Shown in pieces: positions 9,038-16,708 of a stretch of 64,000 nt of DNA; within the stretch, counting starts at the first letter, position 1, and the number at the start of each line of letters is the position of its first letter. The notes under the pieces were generated by a model. That model did no database searches, was not told the origin of the DNA, and saw only the letters and a program-made list of their open reading frames with translations. Position numbers and translations under genes: made by a program. This stretch comes from Pseudomonas fluorescens HK44 (lineage in GTDB: Bacteria; Pseudomonadota; Gammaproteobacteria; Pseudomonadales; Pseudomonadaceae), in assembly GCF_000217955.3 (NCBI RefSeq), contig NZ_AFOY02000015.1:1302001-1366000 (forward strand), in the 5' to 3' direction.

Positions 9038-9064
9038 CGAAAAGTGGGTGTTCTCCACTTTTCG
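9038..9064 (-). terminator. Hairpin after the FabB-like gene
   Basis: A 10-bp stem CGAAAAGTGG/CCACTTTTCG with a short loop, about 30 bases after the FabB-like stop. The T-tract is weak, so termination is likely but not certain. Confidence 0.5.
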
Positions 9065-9096
9065 CACAGACCCTGATCTGGACTAGGTCGATACGG

Positions 9097-10359
9097 CTAA
9101 AGCGCTGCCCCGTCGAGAGCGCGCTTGCTGAAAATCAGACTGGCGTTTGCCCCGCCAAAACCAAAGCTGTTACTCATTACACAGTTCACCGGCTGGTCAA
9201 AGCGCGTATGACGGATGATGGGCAATGCCTCGACTTCTGGGTCCAGTTGCTCAATGTTGTGAGAAGCCGCAAGAAAGCCGTGCTGCATCATCAGCAGCGA
9301 GTAAATGGCTTCATGCACACCCGCTGCGCCCAACGCATGACCGGTCAACGATTTGGTCGAGCTGAACGCCGGCAAGCTACCATCGAAAGCCTGCGCGGCG
9401 GCGCGCAGCTCGACCAGGTCGCCAGCCTGGGTACTGGTCCCGTGGGTATTGAGGTAGTCAACCGATTCCGCGCAGGTACTCAGCGCCGCCTGCATTGCCC
9501 GAAGCGCGCCGTCGCCGCTTGGAGAAACCATGTCCTGACCATCGGATGCAGTGCCATAGCCGATCACTTCGGCGTAGATCCTCGCACCACGTGCAAGCGC
9601 ATGTCCAAGCTCTTCGAGAACCAGCACGCCACCGCCACCGCTGATGACGAAACCATCACGCGTCACGTCGTATGGACGACTGGCTTGTGTCGGCACATCG
9701 TTATAGCTCGTGGAAAAAGCCCCCATGGCGTCGAACATGCAGCTCTGGCTGACATGCTCAGCCTCCGCCCCGCCCGCGAACACCACATCCTGCTTGCCAA
9801 ACTGGATCTGTTCGAACGCATGCCCGATGCAATGGGCACTGGTGGCACAAGCAGAAGCGATGGAATAGTTGAGTCCCTTGATCGCAAAGAAACTGGCCAT
9901 GCACGCCGACACCGTGCTGGTCATGGTGCGAGGCACCCGGTACGGGCCGACTTTGCGGATTCCTTGGCCAAGCAATTGGTTGGCTTCGACGATGTCCTCG
10001 CTGGAACCGCCTCCCGAACCCATCACACAACCGGTCCGCGGGTTCGAGACGTGCGAGGATTTAAGACCCGCATCGGCAATCGCATCACGCATCGCCAAAT
10101 AGGCGTAAGCGGCGGCGTCACCCATGAAACGGCGCTGGCGACGATCTATCTGCTCCAGATCCACGTCCAACAGGCCGCTGACATGGCTGCGTAGTCCCGA
10201 TTCTGCATACGCGTGGTTGAATCCGATCCCGGAGCGCCCTTCACGCAACGCCTGCAAGACGTCCGCTGGGGTATTGCCCAGACAGGAAACAATGCCCATC
10301 CCGGTCACCACGACCCGACGTAAACCTGTGTTGTGCCTGGATGCTTTATCAATCTGCAA
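9097..10359 (-). CDS. Beta-ketoacyl-ACP synthase, FabB-like accessory paralogue
   Basis: A 420-residue thiolase-fold condensing enzyme. The triad is present: C171 in SACATSAH, His in LNTHGTST and His in TGHALGAAGVHEA. The protein resembles the FabB encoded at 42401-43621 closely along its full length (shared VSNPRTG, RKVGPYRV, SIASACATSAHCIG, VMSNSFGFGG) but has its own N-terminal extension and lacks a FabA partner. The start is a TTG with GGGAG 7 bases upstream. It lies between an MFS and a deaminase gene in the accessory region, so it may supplement unsaturated fatty-acid elongation or make a special acyl chain (inference). Confidence 0.85.
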   Translation of the reverse strand: MQIDKASRHNTGLRRVVVTGMGIVSCLGNTPADVLQALREGRSGIGFNHAYAESGLRSHVSGLLDVDLEQIDRRQRRFMGDAAAYAYLAMRDAIADAGLKSSHVSNPRTGCVMGSGGGSSEDIVEANQLLGQGIRKVGPYRVPRTMTSTVSACMASFFAIKGLNYSIASACATSAHCIGHAFEQIQFGKQDVVFAGGAEAEHVSQSCMFDAMGAFSTSYNDVPTQASRPYDVTRDGFVISGGGGVLVLEELGHALARGARIYAEVIGYGTASDGQDMVSPSGDGALRAMQAALSTCAESVDYLNTHGTSTQAGDLVELRAAAQAFDGSLPAFSSTKSLTGHALGAAGVHEAIYSLLMMQHGFLAASHNIEQLDPEVEALPIIRHTRFDQPVNCVMSNSFGFGGANASLIFSKRALDGAAL

Positions 10360-10420
10360 GACGTAACTCCCTTCTCTTCCGTAGCGTGAACAACGCTGCG
10401 ATGTGCTCGAGTCTAATCGC

Positions 10421-10464
10421 GATAATTAATTCTGATAATTTGTATCTCGGTAATATTTATTACC
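10421..10464 (-). promoter_or_regulatory. Operator-like palindrome upstream of the FabB-like gene
   Basis: A perfect 16-bp palindrome-type repeat, GGTAATATTTATTACC (10449-10464), lies 90 bp upstream of the TTG start, next to an AT-rich ATAATTAATTCTGATAATT motif resembling that in the LysR/amidase promoter. It is a probable regulator site. The rest of 10360-10565 shows no gene. Confidence 0.45.
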
Positions 10465-10565
10465 AAAAACAGCATCAATTCTAATTAGAGACCTGACCCG
10501 AAGCATTCAACGTTGAAAATCGCCGGCTGGTGACTTTTGCAGGGGGGCTGACAACAACCGAACTG

Positions 10566-10592
10566 ACAAAAAATTGGGCAACATTGCCCCTC
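10566..10592 (-). terminator. Terminator of the deaminase gene
   Basis: On the minus strand GGGCAATGTTGCCC is followed by AATTTTTTG, a stem plus T-run 35-60 bases after the deaminase stop. Confidence 0.75.
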
Positions 10593-10623
10593 AAAGTGCT
10601 GACCGACCAAGTAGTGCGTTGGC

Positions 10624-11867
10624 TTAACTGGCGAACCGCTCCACACGTGCCGGGCTGCGCTGCATAAGCACCTTGCCATTACGGATCGACATCAATACCT
10701 GGCCTTGGCTACGAATCATCTCGTAGTCGTCCGGGGCGGACAGAATCAACAGGTTGGCTGGACGCCCGACTTCCAGACCGTAGCGTTCGCCCAAGTGCAA
10801 GGTTCGGGCGCTGTTGTCAGTGATAAGGTCCAGGGAACGCTTGAGGTCTTCGTAGCCGAGCATGTGACAAATATGCAGACCGGCCTCCAGTATGCGCAGG
10901 ATGTTGCCATTACCCAGTGGATACCAGGGGTCGACGATGGAGTCCTGACCGAAGCAGATTTTCATCCCCGCCCGGTCGATCTCGGCGACTCGCGTCAGGC
11001 CGCGGCGCTTGGGATAGCCGTCGAAGCGACCTTGCAAGTGGATGCTTTCGGTCGGACAGGAGATGAAATTGATCCGCGACCGTTTGAGCAGGCGGAACAG
11101 CTTGTAGCAATAGGCGTTGTCATAAGAGCCCATGGCCACGGTGTGGCTGGCAGTCACTCGTTCGCCCATGTCACGCACCCGCGCCTCTTCCGCCAGCACT
11201 TCGAGAAAGCGCGACTGAGGATCATCGGTTTCATCGCAATGCACGTCCACCAGGCATCCGGTGCGTTCGGCAAGGTCCATCAGAAATTTAACAGAGGAAT
11301 CGCCCTGCTCGCGGGTGTTCTCGAAGTGCGGGATGCCGCCCACTACGTCAGCGCCCATGGCCACAGCTTCGGTCATCAAGGCGCGGCCGTTCTTGAACGA
11401 TTCGATTCCCTCTTGGGGAAAGCGACGATCTGCAAGTCGATCAGGTGACGGGTTTCTTCGCGAACCTCCAACATGGACTTGAGAGCCGCTAGGGTTGGGT
11501 CGGTGATATCGACGTGAGTACGCACGTGCTGGATACCGTTATCGACCAGCATGTCGATAGTCTTGCGCGCACGAACCTTGGTATCTTCGTGGGTGACCAG
11601 CGCCTTGCGCTCGGCCCAGCGTTCGATGCCTTCAAACAGCGTGCCGCTCATGTTCCAGTTCGGCTCGCCAGCGGTGAGCGTGGCGTCCAGATGAATGTGT
11701 GGCTCGACGAAAGGCGCGGTGACCAGGTTCTGTCCGGCGTTCAGATCCGTCTCGCTGGTCGCTTGAGCCACCTCCGTTTGAGCGACGATGGCCGCAATCT
11801 TTGCGCCATTGAGTTCGATACGATACAGGCCGGTTTTACCGCGCAGGCGCGCGTTGATGATATTCAT
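10624..11867 (-). pseudogene. codA: Cytosine (or creatinine) deaminase, frameshifted
   Basis: An amidohydrolase-superfamily deaminase split by one missing base. The N-terminal frame starts at ATG 11867 (AGGAG upstream) and holds the metal ligands H57 and H59 (EPHIHLDATL). It shifts after DLQIVAFP at a C-run (plus-strand G-run 11415-11418), where one added base would restore QEGIESFKNG. The second frame (to 10624) contains VHCDETDD, SHTVAMGSYDNAY and FGQDSIVDPWYPLG. Cytosine deaminases of several microbes also convert creatinine to N-methylhydantoin. E. coli CodA has HDD where this has QDS, so the residue at position 314 is Ser. The shift may be a recent mutation or a sequence error. Confidence 0.85.
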
Positions 11868-11869
11868 GT

Positions 11870-12034
11870 TTACTCCTTGCTGTGGACCTCGGTCATGCGC
11901 CATACCAGCAGCGCGACCGATGCACTCATTCGAAAAAGGGGATCGTCCAGCGATTGTCCGCTCTGCTGCTCGATGCGCTGGATGCGTTGGTTGATAGTGT
12001 TGCGGTGGATTGCCAGGCGACTGGCCGCCTTAAG
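11870..12034 (-). pseudogene. PucR/CdaR-type regulator, 3' remnant
   Basis: The frame ending at TAA 11870-11872 reads KAASRLAIHRNTINQRIQRI and onward, the C-terminal helix-turn-helix typical of PucR-type regulators of purine, allantoin and related catabolism. It lies three bases upstream of the deaminase ATG, so it was probably its operon mate and regulator. Everything upstream is lost at the left end of the IS3-type element at 12035. Confidence 0.7.
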
Positions 12035-12098
12035 TGTAGTGGTCAACTAATCCCGGACACCCATTTAGGCGAGAATGCTCGCCACAGAGAGGTGTCTA

Positions 12099-12408
12099 AT
12101 GACCAAACAACGTCGTCCCTTTACCCTCCGAGTTCAAGCGCGAAGCGGCCAGCCTGGTGCTCGATCAAGGCTACAGCCTCATCGAAGCTGCCCGCTCGCT
12201 TGGGCTGGTTGAGTCGGCCCGGCGTCGATGGGTAAACCAGCTTCAGGAAGAGTGAAATGGAGTCACTCCGACCAGCAAAGCGCTGACGCCTGAGCAGCAA
12301 AAAATCCAGGAGCTGGAAGCCCGGATTAATCGGCTGGAACGGGAAAAATCCATCCTAAAAAAGGCCATCGCGCTCTTGATGGCCGAGGAACACGAGCGTT
12401 TGCGTTAA
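12099..12408 (+). pseudogene. IS3-family orfA remnant
   Basis: After MTKQRR the frame shifts; the matching frame reads FKREAASLVLDQGYSLIEAA, a helix-turn-helix, then hits a TGA after QLQEE and continues as LTPEQQKIQELEARI with a leucine-zipper-like C-terminus ending LMAEEHERLR. Two lesions (frameshift and nonsense) mark it as inactive. Confidence 0.75.
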
Positions 12409-12411
12409 TCG

Positions 12412-13041
12412 ATCAACTTCATACTGAAGAGCCTGTTGATCTGTTGTGCTCGGTATTTGAAATCACCCGATCTTGCTATTAAGCGCACTGCCGCAAGCGC
12501 CGATCTCCGGACGTTGAGCGGCTGGTTTTACGCAGCCGCGTGAACGAGCTGTTCACCCAAAGCCGCAGTGCGGCGGGCAGCCGAAGCATCATGTTCATGA
12601 TGCGAGAGGACGGCATAGAGATTGGGCGATTCAAGGTGCGCAAGCTGATGAGCGAGATGAAATTGATCAGCAAGCAACCCGGCTCACATGCCTACAAAAA
12701 GGCGACGGTGGAGCCGCCGGACATCCCGAACGTGTTGGATCGGGAGTTCGATGTTCCGGCACCCAACCAGGTGTGGTGCGGCGACATCACCTACATCTGG
12801 GCTCAAGGTCGCTGGCATTATTTGGCTGCTGTGATCGATCTTTTCGCGCGCCGCGTGGTAGGTTGGGCGTTCTCATCGAAGCCTGATGCCGACCTGGTGA
12901 TCAAGGCCTTGGATATGGCCTTAGCAGCGTGGCCGGCCCCAGAACGTGCTATTTCATTCGGATCAAGGCAGCCAATATGGCAGCCGAAGCTTCCTTCAGC
13001 GACTGTGGCGATATCGTTTCAAGTAGAGCATGAGCCGGCGT
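12412..13041 (+). pseudogene. IS3-family orfB transposase remnant
   Basis: The rve-type DDE domain is visible: VWCGDITYIWAQGRWHYLAAV (first D), VVGWAFSSKPDADLVIKALDMA, then a shift into LFHSDQGSQYGS (second D). The third catalytic region is absent. The 5' part is also frameshifted around 12520. Inactive. Confidence 0.75.
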
Positions 13042-13191
13042 TGTTGGCGCCGACGCCGAATTGACCACGTGCCGACGCAAGACTGACCCAACTCCTATCG
13101 GCAGAAATCCAGCACAGGAAATGGTTCGCGAGGAATCAGACTGGGTCAGTGGCATCTCGGTAACTGAGTCAATTCAGCGTCGGCGCCGACA
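13042..13191. repeat. 150-bp inverted-repeat mini-element (MITE-like)
   Basis: The ends are inverted: TGTTGGCGCCGACGCCGAAT on the left and TGTCGGCGCCGACGCTGAAT on the right complement, continuing through TTGAC. A second inner inverted motif ACTGACCCA occurs on both sides. No gene fits inside. The nested terminal motifs recall IS21-type ends, so it may be an internally deleted IS (inference). It abuts the integrase stop codon by one base. Confidence 0.6.
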
Positions 13192-13192
13192 T

Positions 13193-15025
13193 TCATGCCC
13201 TTTGAAGGTGCGAGACTCCACGGCTATTCAGCGTAAAGCATGCTGCCATAACGGCCTCATGGAAATTCGCTGACGTAACGGCCTTGATCGGCGCGCGGCC
13301 TTCCAGCATTCGGTGAGGATACAGTAATGCTCGGAAGATCTCCCAGGAATCAGCGTCCTGTGAATGCTTCAGAACAGCCTGCACCAGCTTATGTTTCAGG
13401 GGATCTAGGTGCCAATCCGGAACGCGCTGCCCCTGGTTACCTAGGTTCAACGCAAGCACTCTTCTGGCCTGAATCCCGTAGCTGATCCACCGGCGCGATT
13501 TGCCGGCCATCTCAGCGAACACCGCAGCCGGCAGGTTATGCGGGGCATTGTACATCTCCAGCACTTCCATCCGCTCACGCTGAATATCCGAAAGCTCGGG
13601 CGCAGGCCCCGAAACAGCCGATATACGCTGAACAGCCGCTGTCAGAGTTGGCATCGTATTCCCTGGCTTCGTCACCAGTAGGATGGGTGCAGGCGTCATC
13701 GTCGCGGGGATCGCTTTGACTACGTCACCCGTCAACTGCGAAATACCTTCTAGATGAACCGTGAGGTGCATGCTGGCTGACTCGATCTGGTTTTGCTCGA
13801 ACAGGTCCAGCCGGTCGGCCCAGTCCTGCATCATGCGCCGCCGCTGCTCCACGTATTCGGCATGATTGTACGCCGAGCTCACTTTATCAGGATCAGAGTG
13901 CGAGAGTTGTGCATCGACCCAGACTTTCGGGTAGCCGATCTCGTTGAGGGCGGTGGAAATGGTCCCCCTGATGCCGTGGCCCGTCAGTTGATCCTTGTAC
14001 CCGATCCGTTTTAACGCGGCATTAAGCGTGTTTTCGCTGATGCGCTTTTTCAAGTCACTGTAGTGGGCAAACAGGTACCGCTGGGCCGGCTTCACTTGAT
14101 CCAGCAGGTGGCGAACGACCTCTATAGCCTGCACAGAAAGGGGCACGATGTAGGGCGGGATATCACCGGGGCGCTTGCCCTCCTTGCGCAGTTCAAGCTG
14201 CAGCTGTTTTACCACTTCAGGGGGGATGATCCAGAGGCCCTTATCGAGGTGAAACTGATCCGGCGTCGCCAGCCGCAGCTCCCCCGTACGCACTCCCGTC
14301 AAAAATAGCAACCGAAGGCCAAGCTGGGTCTGCAACTTGCCGGGGTACTTGCGTAGTGTTTGGAGCATGGCGGGGAGCTCGGGCATGCGCAGGAATGGAT
14401 TGTGGCGTACAGGCGACTGAGGCAGCGCGACGACATCCAGATCGAACGCCGGATTCAGCGGTAACCCGGGAGCGATGATCAATGCGTAACGGAACATTTG
14501 CCGGAACCAGGTGCGAACCTTCTCGGCCGTAGTGAACGCCTTTCTGCGCTCGATCCTCGCCACGACCTCCAGCAGGTCGGACCGCTGGATTTCGTAGATT
14601 GAGCGCTTCCCAAGAGCAGGAAGGACGTCTTTGGCAAAGATACGCTGGATCTGTGAAAGCGTGCTTTGCCGCCCTTCCTTAAGGACGAGGCTACGATGCT
14701 CGACCCACTTGTCGAACACGGCCTTGAATGTGTTTTCGTCCGCGAGGCGGACGGACTGCCGCTTCTGCTTACGGTGTGCTCGGGGGTTGATGCCCTTGGC
14801 CAAAAGAGCCCGGGCTTCGTCGCGCAAAGAACGAGCCTCCCGGAGACTGACCTCGGGGTAAGTGCCCAGCGACATGCGTTTCTGCTTACCGGCCCAGTAG
14901 TAGCGGTAGTGCCACGACTTGCCGCCTTCAGGTGCCACCGCCAGGGATAGCCCATCAAGGTCGCCGAGGGTATAGGCCTTTCCGGTCGCTTTCGCTTGCC
15001 GGACAGCCAGATCTGAGAGTGCCAT
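13193..15025 (-). CDS. Tyrosine-type site-specific integrase of a genomic island
   Basis: A 610-residue recombinase. The N-terminal arm-binding domain (about 1-90: LSDLAVRQAKATGKAYTLGD) is followed by a core-binding domain and a catalytic domain with R (LTGVRTGELRL), HGIRGTIS, H in QLSHSD and the nucleophile Y in SAYNHAEY. About 190 extra C-terminal residues follow, in which SWEIFRALLYPHRMLEGRAP resembles the toxin-binding domain of Xre/MbcA/ParS-type antitoxins, preceded by a possible helix-turn-helix (AEMAGKSRRWISYGI). GGAG precedes the ATG. The gene lies beside the 3' end of tRNA-Gly(GCC), like the integrase of ICEclc-type elements, and presumably inserted the accessory region to its left. 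Confidence 0.9.
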   Translation of the reverse strand: MALSDLAVRQAKATGKAYTLGDLDGLSLAVAPEGGKSWHYRYYWAGKQKRMSLGTYPEVSLREARSLRDEARALLAKGINPRAHRKQKRQSVRLADENTFKAVFDKWVEHRSLVLKEGRQSTLSQIQRIFAKDVLPALGKRSIYEIQRSDLLEVVARIERRKAFTTAEKVRTWFRQMFRYALIIAPGLPLNPAFDLDVVALPQSPVRHNPFLRMPELPAMLQTLRKYPGKLQTQLGLRLLFLTGVRTGELRLATPDQFHLDKGLWIIPPEVVKQLQLELRKEGKRPGDIPPYIVPLSVQAIEVVRHLLDQVKPAQRYLFAHYSDLKKRISENTLNAALKRIGYKDQLTGHGIRGTISTALNEIGYPKVWVDAQLSHSDPDKVSSAYNHAEYVEQRRRMMQDWADRLDLFEQNQIESASMHLTVHLEGISQLTGDVVKAIPATMTPAPILLVTKPGNTMPTLTAAVQRISAVSGPAPELSDIQRERMEVLEMYNAPHNLPAAVFAEMAGKSRRWISYGIQARRVLALNLGNQGQRVPDWHLDPLKHKLVQAVLKHSQDADSWEIFRALLYPHRMLEGRAPIKAVTSANFHEAVMAACFTLNSRGVSHLQRA

Positions 15026-15251
15026 GCTCTAGCTCCTGAACTCTTGGTCAGGACTAGATACTTGTCGCGTAAGCCTCGCCCCTCCAGCAACAATCCGGAA
15101 ACCGTGACACCCGTATTGATGGACTTAAAAATGGACTTAAAAGTCGTGGCTGTCGGTGGTTTCCAGTGGAACTCGCTGGAACGAAAAAAGGACCCGAAGG
15201 TCCTGATTTCAAAGACTTACAGAACTCCATGGAACTCTGTAGATCATAATA
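15026..15251. other. Integrase upstream region
   Basis: A non-coding stretch between the integrase start and tRNA-Gly. It contains a tandem ATGGACTTAAAA motif (about 15118-15142) that could bind the integrase arm domain or an excisionase. No gene is seen. Confidence 0.4.
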
Positions 15252-15327
<76 letters not shown>

Positions 15328-15329
15328 AT

Positions 15330-15405
15330 TGGCGTCCCCTAGGGGACTCGAACCCCTGTTACCGCCGTGAAAGGGCGGTGTCCTAGGCCACTAGACGAAG
15401 GGGAC
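15330..15405 (-). tRNA. tRNA-Glu (TTC)
   Basis: A 76-nt cloverleaf with acceptor GTCCCCT, anticodon TTC in CTTTCAC, GTTCGAGTC T-arm and encoded CCA. It is the first gene of the Glu-Gly tRNA transcript. Confidence 0.97.
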
Positions 15406-15467
15406 ACACGTACAACATTCACTCCCTACCGCGTTTCGCTGTGTGCTTTCCGCTGTAAGTGGCGCGC

Positions 15468-15496
15468 ATTCTATGGATGGATTGAGGGGTCGTCAA
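15468..15496 (-). promoter_or_regulatory. Sigma-70 promoter of the tRNA-Glu/Gly operon
   Basis: On the minus strand TTGACG (15491-15496), a 17-bp spacer and TAGAAT (15468-15473) are followed by the GC-rich discriminator GCGCGCC, the signature of a stringently controlled stable-RNA promoter. The remainder of 15497-15763 holds no recognised gene. Confidence 0.85.
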
Positions 15497-15763
15497 CCCC
15501 CAACTATAAATTTATTTAAATCAATGACTTCGCCCCCCTTTGAGGGGCAATTCCGGGTTTTCGTCCGACCGGGGTTTGACGCCTATATTCTGTCACTCGC
15601 CAAGACGCTATAGTCCTCTCCAGCAGATGATGGCAATGTGCACCCATCCACACATTGCCTATATAGACAGCGTAAAGGCTCGATTCAACTCGTCGCGCCA
15701 CCCTATGCGCTCCCAGGCTTAGCCACTACACTCGCACGCAAACCCTATAAAGAGGTCTTCACG

Positions 15764-16534
15764 GTGACACCACTCATGATCACCCTGCTAGTAATAGTCG
15801 GGATCGCAATATTGATCGCCATTGGCTACATGAACCATGTGGTGGAAAACAATAAACTGGAAAAGGCCCGCACCAAGGTCGAACTCAATGATCGACTGCG
15901 CCGCTGTGGCGAAATCACCGAAACCTTCCCTGGCCAACTGATGACACCGGCGCTCAAGCTGCTGCTGACGCGACTGGAACTCAACGTCTGCCAACGCCTG
16001 CTCAATCTGGATAAAAACAATTCGGCGGCCAAAGCCCGCATCGAGGAACTGAGTGCGCTGGTCGCGCAAGGCGAATCGATTCCGGTCAACAACCCGCCGG
16101 CACCGATCCAGACCGAAGCCAAGGCCAAGGACGTGCGCTTCTTGCTTGAAGCCTTGCATGGCCAGATCACTCGCGCGGCACAGGACGGTTTCCTGCCAGC
16201 CAACGAAGCCAAGCGCTGGATTCGTGAAGTTCGCCACATCCTGGTCTTGCTGCACATCGAGTTCTTCAACAACCTCGGTCAACATGCGCTGCAACAGGAA
16301 CAACCCGGGCAAGCCCGCCTGGCATTCGAGCGTGGCGTGCAGTACTTGCGCAAACAGCAGGACCCGCAGGTTTACAGCGAACAGTTGCAGTACCTGGAAA
16401 AACTACTGGCGCGCGCCAACTCCATGGTGCTGACCAACATTGCACCGGTAGAAGGCGAAGTTAACGAGTTGACCGAAGGCCTCAAGGAAGTAGAAGCCGA
16501 CGCAGACTGGAAGAAGAAAGCTATCTACGACTGA
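15764..16534 (+). CDS. Conserved membrane-anchored protein of unknown function
   Basis: 256 residues from a GTG with AGAGG about 10 bases upstream. A single N-terminal membrane helix (LMITLLVIVGIAILIAIGYM, residues 4-23) is followed by a long, charged, helix-rich cytoplasmic part with heptad-like stretches (ELNVCQRLLNLDKNNSAAK; LLEALHGQITRAAQDGFLPA). No catalytic motif was recognised. Genes of this kind are common in Pseudomonas next to tRNA or chemoreceptor genes, but I know of no function. An upstream in-frame extension to 15638 lacks a ribosome site. Confidence 0.8.
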   Translation: MTPLMITLLVIVGIAILIAIGYMNHVVENNKLEKARTKVELNDRLRRCGEITETFPGQLMTPALKLLLTRLELNVCQRLLNLDKNNSAAKARIEELSALVAQGESIPVNNPPAPIQTEAKAKDVRFLLEALHGQITRAAQDGFLPANEAKRWIREVRHILVLLHIEFFNNLGQHALQQEQPGQARLAFERGVQYLRKQQDPQVYSEQLQYLEKLLARANSMVLTNIAPVEGEVNELTEGLKEVEADADWKKKAIYD

Positions 16535-16564
16535 TCCTGGTGATGTGCAAAGCCGCACAACACC

Positions 16565-16703
16565 CGTGGCGAGGGAGCTTGCTCCCGCTGGGTCGCGAAG
16601 CGACCCTCCCCCTTCGCTCAGTTCAGTCAGACCGCGAGTACCGCTCTACAACTGCTGCTCCCGTGCGCGGACCGCGTTGACGGGAGCAAGCTCCCTCGCC
16701 ACA
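16565..16703. repeat. REPIN (GTGGCGAGGGAGC type)
   Basis: Two REP sequences in inverted orientation: GTGGCGAGGGAGCTTGCTCC on the left and its complement on the right, separated by about 90 bp that contain a smaller GGTCGC/GCGACC hairpin. It lies between convergent genes. Confidence 0.85.
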
Positions 16704-16708
16704 CACGC

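Larger units (their letters stand above)
12035..13041 (+). mobile_element. Decayed, truncated IS3-family element
   Basis: The left end reads TGTAGTGGTCAACTAATCCC, of IS3-family type. It carries remnants of orfA and orfB on the plus strand. The right end is missing: homology stops near AGCATGAGCCGGCG (13028-13041) before the last third of the DDE domain. Frameshifts and a nonsense codon make it non-autonomous. Its insertion removed the 5' part of the PucR gene. Confidence 0.75.

Noticed and set aside
15118..15142. Tandem ATGGACTTAAAA considered as a CRISPR-like array
   Set aside because: Only two short copies with no spacers; no cas genes in the window.
15638..15763. N-terminal extension of the protein at 15764
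   Set aside because: No ribosome site upstream of 15638, while the GTG at 15764 has one and is followed by the membrane helix.
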